Positions 23,471 through 35,240 are shown, numbered from the stretch's first letter. The stretch is 64,000 bases of DNA from Eonycteris spelaea (GCA_003508835.1 PUFA01000313.1:310001-374000); one strand, 5' to 3'. The notes: generated by a model from the sequence alone, not told the origin. Numbers and translations: made by a program.

Positions 23471-23483
23471 TTTTTGAGCTTTT

Positions 23484-23900
23484 AATTTAATGTCCATTTG
23501 AACACTTCTCTTATTTCTGGTAGATTTTCAGTCAATTTAAAAAATTTATTTATAACCACATAATTTGCAATGATACAATTTTTCTTCTTTCTACTGGTAC
23601 TTTTTATTTCTGTTGTAATAGATTGGCTAGAACTTCCAAAGTAACATTAATGTTAAATAGTAGTGGAGATAGTATTTTTGCCTTCTTACCGATATTAAGC
23701 AGCAGAATTGTACTATTGAAGTATTACTTTACTTTTATGTTACATTTTTGTCTGAATTAACTCCTTTAATTTTCATTACCTTTATGAAATGTGAAATTTA
23801 TTGCATTTGTTTTCTTCCTTCTTTTAACGTGCTTGCAAATACAAACAACATGGGGTTGTGGAATCCATTTGTAAAATTTATTTTATTATTTATTTTTACA
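23484..23900 (-). repeat. Antisense L1 fragment (right half)
   Basis: 'ggctagaacttccaaagta' and 'aatagtagtggagatagt' are complements of L1 ORF2 (gctaggacttccaatac ... gtggcgagagt). Continues the copy interrupted at 22,016. Confidence 0.65.
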
Positions 23901-24714
23901 TATCACCTTTTTATTTCTAATTAAGTACAAAATTTATTTAGTAATTATACTAAAATTGCTTATTAGAGTATATATTTACAGTTAGAGTATATATTTATAC
24001 CTCAACTGGTTATTTCAGGTTTTTCCAAAACTCCCTTGATTTTTAATGTTTAGCTCTTGACATTTTCTGTCTCTCTTTTTCTAGCATATATAGTAGTTAA
24101 ATTCAGAAGGATATTCAAATATTTTATTTATGAGGAGTACCAATTTGGCATAATTCCTGAGCGATAGCATGCTTACAAATGTATTCACACATGAACAACA
24201 ATTTTTGAGAAACTGCCACAGATTTTATTCCCATATCCTTCAGGGGTTTACCATTGCAGGAGAGTGTGGAGTCAACCTAAGTCTGAGTTTTGTGTAGGCT
24301 AGCTTTTCTTTTTCTTCTTACTCCTTTGTATTATTTTAATGTGTAGTCATGGGATTATTTCTTTATAATTGAAATCTAGAAATTCTACCAAGAAAAAAAT
24401 AATACACTAAGATAAGTGTAGGTGTGGAATTAATTTTACTTGTTTTCCTTAATACATTTTGAGCACTATCAGTTTTCAGGAAAAATGTCTTTATTTATAG
24501 ATGGTAAACTTTCTATCATATCTTTGCTTATTAAACTCTATTCTGTTTGTTTGTTTGTTTTTTGCAAGATCGTTTATCTGGAGGTTGCATCTCTGGAATA
24601 TCTCTTCTGTATTGATTATGAATTTATCATAGGGTTTTATGTTTTTATATCTTTCCTTTGTGACCTGGAGTAATTTGATTAAGTTTCTCCTACTTTTTCA
24701 GTGATAGAAGTCAC
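23901..24714. other. Unassigned AT-rich DNA
   Basis: Possibly more degraded L1, but no landmark is secure. One 77-codon open frame at 24,440 without a domain. Confidence 0.4.
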
Positions 24715-24910
24715 ATTTAGTACATATTAACTCTGTTTGGTGTTCTATATGCCCTAACTCATTTAATTCCCACCCACCCTGTAAGTGAAGTTCATCTATC
24801 ATTTCTATTTTGACAAACGCGATAACTGATGCATTGAGAATTTAAGTAATTTGTACAAGTTTATACAGATGGAAGGTTTTAGCTCCAGAATCCATGTTCC
24901 TAAGCACTTC
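24715..24910 (-). repeat. MIR SINE, antisense
   Basis: 'ccctaactcatttaattccc', then 'gagaatttaagtaatttgt' and 'tagctccagaatccatgtt' keep reverse-complement MIR order. Diverged. Confidence 0.7.
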
Positions 24911-25404
24911 ATACAACTGACTCACTCTCCAGAGTGAGTTAGGTCAAGCATCCTTTCTCTCCATTGTAGTTTTAGTTTTGCATTTTGCAGTTGTGATTTT
25001 TCCTAATGTTCGATCTGGTTCACTAGATGCATTCTTCTCCTGGGTCTTGTGAAGAGTATGAACTATATTATTCTTAGGAACGATAGCTTTGTTATATCCT
25101 CTGCTTTTAACAAGGAAAGTATTTTTAAAAGACTTTATAAAGGACCCAAACAGAGAGAAGCTATGGGTATACTGCCAGAGGCAGGAGCTTAGATGGTATT
25201 GCAAGAAGCCATCCAGAAAAGGTATTGCCTGAGTAAAAGAGAGAGTTCATTGTGGAGGTCAATGGCCAGTGCTCTGCAGGATGACAAAAAAAGCCAGCCT
25301 TTGGATGTTTATATGGAATGGGAATCCTACAATGTGGTTTTACAAATACAGCAGCCAATTCAAGATTTGCCCCTCTTCCTCTAATTCCCTCTTTTCTTCC
25401 CATC
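24911..25404. other. Unassigned DNA
   Basis: Somewhat less AT-rich. Small overlapping frames on both strands, none with a recognisable domain. Confidence 0.4.
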
Positions 25405-25930
25405 CAGGGGGAGTCTGTTAATTATTGATTGCTGTCACAAATAATCCCCAAACTGGGTATCTTAAATAAATATTTTTTTTTTCAGTTTTTGTGGGACAGA
25501 AATTTAGAAGTGGCTTAGCTGGATCGTTTTAGCTCAAGGTCTTTCATAGGGTTGCAGTTCAGATGTTGGCTGGGGAATGCAGGCATGTGAAGGCTTGACT
25601 GAGGCTGGAGAATTCACTTCTAAGATTGCTCACTCACTTGGCTATTGGTCAGAAGCCTCAATTCCTTGTTGACTATTTTCTTTCCACGTGAACCTCTTCA
25701 AAGGGCTCGAGTGTCCTCATAACATTGTAGCTGGTCTTTTAAAAAGCAAGTCATCCAGTGGCACAAAGAGGATGCCACAGTGTCTTTTGACTAACTCAGA
25801 AATAACACTCCATCACTTCTGCAATTTCCTATTGTTTACACAGGTCAGCTCTATTCGTTGTGACACAGGGACTATAAACTGTGCATACGAGGACGTGAGA
25901 ATTATTTGAGCTCATTTTAAAGGCTGACCA
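25405..25930 (-). mobile_element. MLT1-like MaLR LTR, antisense
   Basis: 'gattgctgtcacaaataatc' is the reverse-complement 3' end. It is followed by 'ggttgcagttcagatgttgg', 'gcttgactgaggctggag', 'gctcactcacttggctatt' and 'tttccacgtgaacctcttc', landmarks of MLT1-type LTRs. The far end is blurred. Confidence 0.75.
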
Positions 25931-26107
25931 CCTCTGGCTAGTAAGAGATAGTAGAATTGAGGGAAGAATGAAAAAAGAGCCCAAGCACTACGACTCACCC
26001 ACTCTTCTCGAAGGCAGATACCAATGCCTAATTCAGGAGACTGGGAGAAGCTCTGAATCAGACTGAAGACTGAAAGTGACTCATAGTTACTAAAAGTAGA
26101 GTACGTA

Positions 26108-26205
26108 TAAGTCCTGGTTTGCCTGGGAGAGTCCCTGTTTACTCCTGTATTCCTGGAATCCAGTCTGATTTTGCATTTTCCCTGGGTATTTAATTTTTAA
26201 CAAAT
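26108..26205. mobile_element. hAT-like MER fragment (gtcctggtttgcc family)
   Basis: 'gtcctggtttgcctgggaga' and 'gtccctgtttactcc' match the terminal part of an old DNA transposon with consensus gtcccggtttgcccgggac. Related pieces occur at 36,780-36,904 and 63,320-63,365. Confidence 0.6.
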
Positions 26206-26349
26206 GGTTAATGTTCATAGTTGCATTAAGATATGTCACGGTAGCTTTGAAAGAGCTGCAACTTATATTTTCATTTTCTGACTTGGTCTCCCATCTAGTA
26301 GTGTGTGAGATGCTTGTATAATGAACAGTGGTAGCCCATTTTGTTCTTT

Positions 26350-26396
26350 GACCTTTGTTTTTATTTTTATTTATTTTTATTTATTTTTTAAATATC
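26350..26396. repeat. (TTTTA)n/(TTTA)n simple repeat
   Basis: T-rich pentamers and tetramers. Confidence 0.85.
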
Positions 26397-27029
26397 GACC
26401 TTTATTTTTAAAGACAGCACGTGAGATGTTCGCAGATAAACTGTAGTACGTGACATATGGTGCTAGGGATACTTATTTCCTCCTAGACTCAAATGGTGAT
26501 GGGAGAAGTAATTGACTCTGATGCTCCATATGAGCCATTTGTGCACGGTCTATGCCAAGAACTGCACAATGCATGAAGTTACCAGGTCACCACTTGTCTG
26601 GGGCACTGGGAAACATGGAGATTATAGGTTGTGTCCAAGAAATGTAGGAGGGAAATTGAGGCTGAGCAGCCATGCCATAGTCTGTACAGAGAGTAATCCA
26701 AATGTCTTTCCTATTGTGGCTTCTCATTTTTAAATGGTAAATTTGACAATTAGTTCCAAATGAATTTTGCTCATTTTCAATTTTAAAATATTTGTGCATA
26801 GAGGAAAATAATAGGATACTTCATAATATGTTGGTTCTAGCAGATCTTTGCAGACAGTTAAAAGAGTTGAATATCAATAAAGGACATCCAACCATTAAAA
26901 AAGATACATAGCATCATACACATCAATAACAAATTTACAAATAAAGAATCTTCAATCATTAAAAAATGTTGAATTTCATATCAATATTATCAGAGATACT
27001 TCAGATAAAAGATGAGTTTATTCTAATAG
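26397..27029. other. Unassigned DNA
   Basis: Two overlapping small frames at 26,512-26,799 on opposite strands show no domain. The 26,880-27,000 part is A-rich. Confidence 0.4.
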
Positions 27030-27537
27030 TACATTTCTTTTTGTACATGGATGCATATAGTATCTTTATTCATAATAGCCAGAGGTGGTAACAACCCAAA
27101 TGTCCATCAACTGGTGAATTCATAAAAGTATGGTCTATCCATACTGAAATAGTATCACTCCATAAATAGGTGTGAAGCACTGATACATGGTACAGAATGG
27201 ATGAACGAACCTTGAAAAGATTATGGTAAGTGATGGAAGCTAAACACAAAAGGCTACATATTGGGTGATCCTATTTACATGAAATGTCCAAAATAGGCGT
27301 ACCCACAGAGACAGAAAGCATATTAGTGGTTGTCAGGGGTTGAGGGAGGAGAGAATGAGATGTGACTGCTTACTGGGTATGGGACTTCCTTTCGGAGCAC
27401 TGAAAATGTTATGGAACTAGACAGTGGTGATGTTTGCACAACGTTTTGAATGTACTAATATCACTTAATCGTACACCTAGAAACGGTTAAACGGTAAATT
27501 TTATGTTACACTTATTTTACTACAATAAGAAAAAAAT
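27030..27537 (+). repeat. L1 3' end (ORF2 tail, 3' UTR, A-run)
   Basis: 'aacaacccaaatgtccatca' marks the ORF2 tail. The 3' UTR has 'ggttgtcaggggttgaggg', 'cactgaaaatgttatgg' and 'ggtaaattttatgttacac', ending 'aataagaaaaaaatt'. An older, pan-eutherian-type L1 end. Confidence 0.9.
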
Positions 27538-27540
27538 TCT

Positions 27541-27650
27541 GCATTCATCCCCAGAATTTCGGATTCAATAGGTTTGGAGTGGTACCTGAGGAGTCACTTC
27601 TAATGGATTCCCAGCTGCTGTTGGTAGTTTCTCAATCACACTGAGTGACA
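27541..27650 (+). mobile_element. MER5-type hAT fragment
   Basis: 'ccagaatttcggattcaata', 'ggtttggagtggtacctgag' match the middle of MER5A. It directly follows the L1 A-run. Confidence 0.65.
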
Positions 27651-28569
27651 AGGTCCCAAATTTTGATTTTGATACTCAATAGTTTGTTCCATCCCCAGAG
27701 ATGATCAGATTATAAGGGAATCATCAGGCACAATTAATCTCAAATTTCTTCTGACCATGTCCAAAGATGAGCAAACCTGCTGGTCCAAAGCCATATGTTC
27801 AATGCTTCAAAAGGCCCAAACTCAAAACATCAAAGTTTGGAGTAAGGAAAAGTTTATTGATCTAGAAGGTGCAAACTGAGAGGGTGGGAGATCATTTTGT
27901 CAAAGATGAAATAGCATTATTGTGAATACTCCTGTAGTTTCACTTTAAAAGTTTAAAATTGAAGAAAAAACATTTTATTTTGTAATTTACATTTTCATGT
28001 AAGTATATTTACATTTAAATAAATTTAAAATACAAATACGATTTATTTTATGGTGAACTACAAATGTGGTGATAAAAAAAAAATTTTGGTAGAACCCAGC
28101 ATTATGGTAAAAACAATGTTCTTACTAAAATAAGAAAGAAATCAGCAAAAATGTGATTGTGATTGTAGTACATACATAATTCATAATTATGTCCATAAAA
28201 GCTGTAATATTTTGCCAATTCAAATAGAAGCTATGGTTTTCAAAATTTAAAAATAACATTACATGTATACAATGTATTTTGATTATAATGTTTTTATGAA
28301 AAACTGTTATTGTATAAATAGCAACAGAAAAACATTGGCCTGAATGTTTGACATGTGTGCTGTGCATAATCAATCTGATTTTGGAAATGATTGAATCTTG
28401 AAGAAGTACTGATTAATCAACCTAAGTGACCTATGTTATTTCATTTTTTTTTCTCCTCAGAAATCTTCTAAATTTTGGCCACAATTTTGTTCCAAATCAA
28501 TGGATAAGCTTATATTCTATACCAGAATTTCATCAGTTGAGAGGATATGGTGGTCCTGTAATATGTTGA
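27651..28569. other. Unassigned AT-rich DNA
   Basis: No recognised repeat or gene. Confidence 0.45.
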
Positions 28570-29090
28570 CATGGCTAGAATGAACTACTTTTCACAGAAT
28601 TCCCTTCCCTGTGTGTTTTTGTTTAGTTTGGGCCATAAGAGACATTTTACCTGAGTTTTGGTGAGTAGAAGAAAACCAGGAGTGACTGAGATTTTTTTTA
28701 TGTACCTGCTGATTCATCTCATTGATATGGGGCAGCAGCCGGGCCTGCAACAGCTTCCTCCATCTTCCCTGGGTCGTGTTTTATAAAGCTCCCTTCACTC
28801 CTAGATCAGCTGAATGTGAAATTCCATGCAAAGGGCACCAACTTCTCCTGCAGGGCACCACTTTACCAAGTTTAGAGGCAACGAGAACTGACACAATTGC
28901 AGTCCATCTTTGTGGATTCCTGCCCAAGGTCGTGGGCTACAGCTCACATGTGTAGGTTCCAGCTTGTTCTTACTCTCTCCCACTCTATGTCCAGCTCCCT
29001 TCCCAACTGCCTTCCCTGTAAATGTCACGCTTTAAAATCATACAAGAGGACAACAGAATTACAAAGACTGCTTACTTAGCTCCTATGTTT
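28570..29090. other. Unassigned, less AT-rich ancient-repeat-like segment
   Basis: The stretch 'aagggcaccaacttctcctg' to 'agctcccttcccaactgcc' has the look of an old LTR or L1 3' UTR, but I cannot name a family. Three small frames overlap here, which argues against any one being real. Confidence 0.35.
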
Positions 29091-29129
29091 GCCTAATGTA
29101 AAATCCCTATAACAAGTCAATATGGATGC

Positions 29130-29142
29130 ATGTGCGTGCGTG

Positions 29143-29179
<37 letters not shown>
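29130..29179. repeat. (TG)n microsatellite
   Basis: 'tgcgtgcgtgcatg' lead-in followed by a pure TG run to 29,179. Confidence 0.95.
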
Positions 29180-29183
<4 letters not shown>

Positions 29184-29384
29184 GTAGCTGAAAATCACGA
29201 AACTGTGCCATTATCAGTGCATTGGAAATAATTGCAGTACCTGATGTTGGGGAAGAGTCTCAGGTGTTGTAGGAACTGAAGGAAGGTCAGTCTGGTTGGC
29301 TCATAGTGAGTGCCAGGAGAATGGTAGGAAAGAGTTTGGCAAAAGGTGCTAGATTCTGGAGTTTTTGATTTCATTCTCAGGGAA
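29180..29384. other. Unassigned DNA
   Basis: Possible leading part of the antisense L2 that follows, but not secure. Confidence 0.35.
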
Positions 29385-29745
29385 TTGACCAGCTGTTGGG
29401 ATATTTACGCAGGTGAGTGATATGATTTGATTGACATTCAAGAAGATTCCTCTGAGAAGTGGATGAAGGGGTAAAAAATGGAAATAAAGAGACAAATTAG
29501 GACGCTGTTGGTGTAGACCAGCAGGAAATGATGAAATCTTGGACTAGGAGAGATGATAAAGGAGATGAATCAAAATAGATAGATTTTAGATACATTTTTG
29601 ATTTATAATTCCCAAGATTTTCTAATAATATGTCCAGTGTGGGGTGGGTGGGTAAGAGAATGAAAGGAACCGAGACACTTCTTAGGTTTTAGACTTTTAA
29701 ATAATTGGATATACATAGATGATGGGTTTATTACTGAGATGGAGA
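29385..29745 (-). repeat. L2 LINE, antisense
   Basis: 'gtgatatgatttgattgaca', 'cagcaggaaatgatgaaa' and 'tttattactgagatggaga' follow the antisense L2 consensus order. Confidence 0.6.
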
Positions 29746-29746
29746 A

Positions 29747-29748
<2 letters not shown>

Positions 29749-29787
<39 letters not shown>

Positions 29788-29799
29788 AGCGTGCGTGCA
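29749..29799. repeat. (GT)n microsatellite
   Basis: Pure GT run grading into GC/GT units, lying in or beside the L2. Confidence 0.95.
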
Positions 29800-30118
29800 T
29801 GCACATTTTGTATGTTTATATGAAGACGGGTTTGCAGGATGTAAAGAAAGTTTAATTTATGCATGTTAGGTCAGTCTTTCTATGTCTCTGATTCTGTTTT
29901 TGACTCTCCTCCCTTAACCTTCTCTCTCCTTTGGTTATCGGGAAGCTCAGAGAAAATATTTGAGGTCCAGTGACATCAGACTTTTTACTCATTATCTTTA
30001 TACCTCTATTTCCCATCTTCCATTGGTTTTGGATTTTTAGTCGCATATGTTTTATTTTTATTTCATTTGATGTATTTTTTATAATCTATTTTTGAACTTT
30101 TTGTGAAATAGTATACAT
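29800..30118. other. Unassigned DNA
   Basis: Nothing recognised. Confidence 0.4.
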
Positions 30119-30335
30119 CTGTGGTTCTCAACTGGGGACAGTTTTTCTCCTTAGGGGTAATTAGCAATGTCTGGGGACATTTGCGGTTGTCATAACAGGT
30201 AGGAGAGACACTACTGGCATCTAGTGTGTAGAGACTGGCTGTGTTGTGAAATACCCTACAATACACATGACAGCACCCGCACAACAAAGAATTTCCTGGT
30301 ATAAAATGTCAATAGTGCTGAAGTTGAGAATGCTC
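30119..30335 (+). mobile_element. MER20 hAT-Charlie transposon, nearly complete
   Basis: 'gtggttctcaactggggac', 'ggtaattagcaatgtctggg', 'ctactggcatctagtgtgta', 'cgcacaacaaagaatttcc' and 'gtcaatagtgctgaagttg' follow MER20 from end to end (about 217 bp). Non-coding. MER20 copies are a known source of co-opted regulatory elements in placental mammals; nothing here shows this copy is one. Confidence 0.95.
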
Positions 30336-30537
30336 ATGTAGAATATAAATAATTTAATAAACAAATATAAATTATGAAATTTATGAGTACTTGGTGATGT
30401 TAGGTACAACTGAAATAGTTTTTATCAAATGTTCTTGTTATAGTAATATCTCTTTTCAGCCTGCAACTCATTTGGGGTTGTATTTTTGAAGTTTGTGAGT
30501 AATTCTTCAAACTAGAACTACAGAAAACATAGAAAAC

Positions 30538-30722
30538 TATAGACATACCTCAAACTTCATTTTATTGCATTTTGCTTTATTGTGCCCCATAGGTTTTTTG
30601 TTTGTTTGTGTGTTTTGTTTGTTTGTTTACAAATTGAAGGTCCTCGAAAGCAAAAAGATTATGACTCACTTAATTGCGGCGCTCTGGAACCGATCCCATG
30701 ATATCTCTAAGATATGCCAGTA
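30538..30722. mobile_element. TcMar-Tigger MITE with both ends
   Basis: The left end has 'agacatacctcaaacttcat' and 'tttgctttattgtgcc', the right end 'gcaaaaagattatgactcac', 'ctctggaaccgatccc' and 'ctctaagatatgccagta'. Both match the ends of Tigger1-type elements, with the transposase region deleted. Internal TTTG units have expanded. Confidence 0.88.
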
Positions 30723-31420
30723 ATTAGTTTCCATCAAGGAAGGTCCACGAATGAGTTGTTTCCTTTTGAGTCATACTTGTAACCAGGTGAAAACATAACT
30801 CCCCAGCACAGATTCTATTCAGAGCTGAAAAGCTGTTGTTGAATTCGGTTTATTTTGTAACATACTTCTAGAATTGCAGCCTTCTTGCCTCCTTGCAAGA
30901 TTTATTGTTGACCACACTAGGTTGGCAAAGGCAAGTATTCCTTACCTTAAGTACAATTAATATAGCTGATTAAAGGCAAGGGAGAGACAGGGAGAGAAAG
31001 GAAAGAAGGAAAAAATCAATATGGTATATAACTTGTTCCTTCAAAAGAGTGTTAGATTTCTAGGTGGACTGCTTCAAACGTGTAGCTGCTTATTTCTTTT
31101 GGTTTCAGTTGTGCTCAAAGCTGGTGAAATTATTGTGTAATTACACTTCTTACTGATAGCACATTAATATTTCAAGCAAATGTGACCAAGGTGCTGTTAG
31201 AGTCTCCCTAACCTTTAAGATACATACTCTGTGAAATCTTCCATATTTCCCCCCAGGGGGCATAGGTTCCCATGGTCACCTCTGCCCCTGAGACCCTTTT
31301 TCTACTGAATTGTCCTGTTATGGATCATTTCCCCACCGTTCACGTGCTGACTCATCTCTGCAATTGAGCTGTATTCCTGTGTACGACTCAGACCCTTTCC
31401 TCATTGCTCAACCACACCCC
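30723..31420. other. Unassigned DNA
   Basis: Contains a G/A-rich stretch near 30,970-31,010. No recognised repeat. Confidence 0.4.
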
Positions 31421-31463
31421 AAACACACATGTACACACACATACACACATACACACACACACG
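31421..31463. repeat. (CA)n-rich simple repeat
   Basis: Interrupted CA/CATA run. A minus-strand frame across it has Val/Cys low complexity and is rejected. Confidence 0.9.
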
Positions 31464-31562
31464 TAAAATGCAAACAGTATTAATGGTGTATTTCTGAGTG
31501 TACAACTCTACAGATAGAGTAAAGAGAAGGGAGGTGACATTGCAGCAAAGTGGCTGAATCAT

Positions 31563-31620
31563 GGAGAGTTTTTCAAGTGCCCCAGGTGGTTCTAATATAC
31601 AGCCAAGGTTGAGAATCACA
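31563..31620. mobile_element. hAT MER terminal fragment
   Basis: 'ccccaggtggttctaatata' and 'cagccaaggttgagaatcac' match one end of a MER5/MER3-group element. Only the end survives. Confidence 0.7.
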
Positions 31621-31639
31621 GCTTAAATAGCTCTGGTAC

Positions 31640-31832
31640 TGCCTCTTAATTTGTCTTTCTTCACCTTGGCACATACACTGTAGGCAGCTTACTGCATTTC
31701 AATATATAAACTTCACGAGAGCTGGGTCTCTGTCTGTGTTGTTCATAGCTTTCCAGCACCCAAAACATACCCTGGTTCATAGTAGGTGCTAAAAAAAACC
31801 TTTGTTAACTAAATGAATGAAAGAATCAATCA
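31640..31832 (+). repeat. L2 LINE 3' end
   Basis: 'gagctgggtctctgtctgtg', 'ccagcacccaaaacatacc', 'tcatagtaggtgctaaa' and 'aactaaatgaatgaaag' are the L2 3' end. Confidence 0.85.
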
Positions 31833-33754
31833 ACTGACATAGCCAAAGCAACAGGTTCAATGGTACTTTCAGCTTGAGAGCAGATGTAATGGGATATCAC
31901 TTTAACTTCACATTTACTGTATTAAGCTTTAATATCTCTTAGAAATGATGAGTTAGAGCAGAGTTTCTTTCTAAAATATGAGACTTTTGAGAGGGTAGGG
32001 TCTTCTTCTTAAAATTGTATGCAAAATTTTGTTCATGTGTCCTGTTTTTTTTTTTTCCCCCTTGCAAGAAGTTTCATAACTTTCTATATAATTCTCAAAT
32101 GAATCCAATGACCCAGAAAAGTTAAGAATCACCAAGTCAGAAGATGTATAGTTCTTTCATTGACAGACTTTTTCTTCTTAGAGAAAGTTTCCCTAGGGTT
32201 CCTTTAAAAAGTCAACTTGCTTTGCACATTTAAAATAGGATTTAACAGATGAAAATCTATACATTTCACACACCTTTTCAGTAACCCACTCGTAGAATAG
32301 CATATTTGCTTGTGGTGCTTACAAAATGGGGGTTGAAAATTGTAAATGAGAATGAATTAAGGAAACATTTTGGTAGCCTGAATATTGGGTTGTTTTATAC
32401 CTGCTTCCTTTGACTTCAGGCAGATTTAGTCAATTATAGGAACAAGGGTTTAAAAGGCTTCTGACTACCCATAGGTGTGATTCATTGTACAAGTGTGCCA
32501 ATTCCTCTTCTCTCTCTAATTATCTGTTTGAAAGCACTGGTTGCTCAGAAGTGCTAAGCAAATAGCCTCTTGTTTGCTAGGAGCTGGATGTCAAGCTGGT
32601 AAAGGGTGTGTAACACCCTCTGATTGTTCCTTACAGCTTTGGGGAATAGGCAGGGTCTTCTGTTATGTTATGAATTGATAAAGTCCTATTTTCAGATTGT
32701 TTTTTTCTTCTTTGTTTAAATACGCAATGTTAGGCTTTGTGCGCTCATCATCCAATACATCAAAATGACCCATCTAACAAATATTTATTGAGTGTTAGCA
32801 GTTTGTAAATTACTGCAGTCTCCATTTAAAAAAACTAATTTGGCTCTTAAAGATAAAAAATGGTTAAAATCATTATGGAAACTGAAAAAAAACAATGAAC
32901 ATATTTGTATGTTAACATAATTAACACTCGGCTAAATTTTGGATGATACTGATTTTTTGTAAAACAGTGTTAGTCATAATACTTTTCTATTTTTTACATA
33001 AGCTGAGGTGTTATACAAGACCAATTTTGAGCTTGTCTATATTTAATTTCAGGTGGAATTTGAAGTGTATAAAAATACTGGAAGGAACTTTGTTTGTTTT
33101 TAGATAAATTTTGTCCCCCTGGACATATATACGACTATTGTAGATTTTAGGGTGTCTCAGACTGTCAGGTTCTCCTCACTCTGAATTTAAATCTAATGAA
33201 CACACTCCAACTTTAAATAGGGCCCTAAAGTGTTTTATTTTAATAGCAGTTTGGAATCCGTGGCTATTTTTACTAATGTTCCATGACTCGGTGGGATTCT
33301 TTACAGATTTACTGACCCGGATGTCTTGAGTATAATCTCATGTCAAACAGAATCATCTTTATCATCCACTGCCACTGGTTTGGTGTGAAAATAAATGCTT
33401 TTCTATATGATAAGTAATGATATATTTAATTCTAGCAAAAGCTGTTATTACTCTGGTTTCAAGTTTTCAGAGTCAGATTCATAGCTTAAAAATTATACAG
33501 TCCCAACATTTTAAAAGAAAATGTTAATTGGGTGTAATAAGTTTGTGGCATAGAATAATATGATAGTTGACCTGTTACATAAAATGGATTACTGAAATGC
33601 AATCATCTTTCTTAATAGCGTTTTTCTTCCACTTAAAAAAAATTCTTCCCGCTACAAGCAGAAGGGGGACGTAATATGGAATCAAGTCATTTCTAGCTGG
33701 TTAGAGTCATATTAGTGATCAGTCTCACCAACATAAAACAACAGCTTTTCACAG
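31833..33754. other. Unassigned DNA (1.9 kb)
   Basis: The longest stretch with few recognisable repeats in the left half. A 30-bp L2-like piece lies near 32,773 ('caaatatttattgagtgtta'). No gene recognised. Confidence 0.45.
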
Positions 33755-33900
33755 ATGACGTGCTACCAGGTGCCATGGGAACTGAACATGGACTTGAAAG
33801 CAGCCAGAAGATGTAGGTGCCCATTGTCCCTTTCACTTGCCAGCTGTAGCCTTGAACAATTGATTTCAGATCTGTGGGCCTCAATTTCCCTATCTAGGTT
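33755..33900 (+). repeat. MIR SINE
   Basis: 'tttcacttgccagctgtagc', 'cttgaacaattgatttcag' and 'gggcctcaatttccctatct' match the MIR middle. Confidence 0.7.
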
Positions 33901-33974
33901 AAAAACAGTCAAGCAAATTACAAGGTCAAATTCAGGTCTGTTTTTCTCAAAAGCCTTTCAGGATCAACTGCTCT

Positions 33975-34041
33975 GGTTTGTGATTAGACATCTGCATTTT
34001 TAAAGCTCCTGAGGTGGTCCTTTGGTGTAGCCAGGGTTGAG
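33975..34041. mobile_element. hAT MER terminal fragment
   Basis: 'ttaaagctcctgaggtggtc' and 'gtagccagggttgag' are one end of a MER5/MER3-group element, cut at 34,041 where another hAT begins. Confidence 0.65.
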
Positions 34042-34251
34042 CAGGTGTCAGCGCTTTATTGTCCAAGGGTCAAAGCTGGTCACCCACCTGTTTTTATAAA
34101 GTTATATTGGAATACAGCTGTGCCCATTGATTCATGTATTAGCTATAGCTGCTTCTGTGCTACCGTGATAGAGCTGAGTAGTTGTGACAGAGACCCATAT
34201 AACCAGAAAAATACTATCTGGCCCTTTACGGAAAAGATTTGATAGCCCATG
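34042..34251 (+). mobile_element. hAT-Charlie non-autonomous element, both ends
   Basis: Starts 'caggtgtcagcgctttattg', contains 'tttttataaagttatattgg', 'gtgcccattgattcatgta' and ends 'ctggccctttacggaaaaga'. About 210 bp. I could not find a convincing 8-bp target duplication. Same family as 6,005 and 41,855. Confidence 0.85.
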
Positions 34252-34254
34252 TCT

Positions 34255-34490
34255 AGAGGGAAGAAAGAATACAGGATCTGAATTCAGATAGAACTGGATT
34301 TAAATACTGATTCTGCCTCTTATTCACTGTGTGATATGGGGAAAGTCATTGAAGTCTCTGAGCCTTGGTTTCCTCATATGTACAATAGGTATAGCAAAGG
34401 TGCCTATTTCATGCCGTGATTGTGAGGTAATGTCCTCCAAGTGCTTTGATGGAGCAAAGCATATAATTAATGCTCATCGAATGTTTGATC
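34255..34490 (+). repeat. MIR SINE
   Basis: 'ctgattctgcctcttattca', 'ctgtgtgatatggggaaag' and 'ctgagccttggtttcctcat' are classic MIR. Nearly full length. Confidence 0.92.
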
Positions 34491-34500
34491 TTCTCTTTCC

Positions 34501-34580
34501 TCCCCTCCCCCCACTCCTTCCCTCATGTGTGCACATGTACACGCACATACACACACACATACAGAGTGTGTGCATATATA
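34501..34580. repeat. C-rich and CA-rich simple sequence
   Basis: A C/T-rich stretch followed by interrupted CA/CATA units to about 34,562. Confidence 0.8.
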
Positions 34581-34829
34581 GTATCTAGAAAATGAGACTA
34601 GCTTTCGAAAGGTAGATTCCTTAATATTCTGAATCCTGCAGCACTCTAAGTTTAGCACACTAAAATTCAGACTTAACCTGGAAATTGTAGCAATGTGGAC
34701 CCCCAGAGATGGTGAGCTACAAAGGACCGGTGAAAAAAGGAAGGGAAAAGTACTTTCTGGATCCGAAATACCTCCTTGTTGTGATTAAATGAGTAAAATT
34801 TCCAAGCCAACAATGGGTCTTAATTTAAT

Positions 34830-35240
34830 AAACATATGTTGAACTAATATATATTAGATACTAGGCTAGGTGCTGTGAATGTGCTCAAGAACAAGACATG
34901 TCATTCCCTCAAAAGCCTTAGACCATTATGAGAAAGCCAAATGAATAGAGAGTCAATTACAAAACGATGTGATCAATGCTAAGATAGATAGTGGTAAACA
35001 TAAAGTGCTATGGGGCAAAGGGGTGGGCAGCTAACTTAAGTCTTTGGGGACTGGCAAGACTTCTTGTGGGAAATAATATCTAGGCTGGGTATGATAGGAT
35101 GAAGAGGGAGTCAGGCCAAGAACAGTGGTATTCCAGGGAGAATAAAAAGCTTGTACAAGGAAAGGCCTATAGGTAAAAGAGTAAGATTTGGTGAGGATGT
35201 GAAAGAATTTCATATCAGGCAGCCAGAGAGTTGTGGGTGG
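34830..35240 (-). repeat. L2 LINE, antisense (part 1)
   Basis: 'tactaggctaggtgctgtga', 'atgctcaagaacaagac'-like order, then 'gtattccagggagaataaaa' and 'caaggaaaggcctataggt', following antisense L2 well beyond the 3' UTR. Confidence 0.75.

Noticed and set aside
34042..34251. 8-bp target duplication of the hAT element
   Set aside because: The flanking eight bases (gggttgag and tctagagg) do not match; the left flank is itself a cut MER end.
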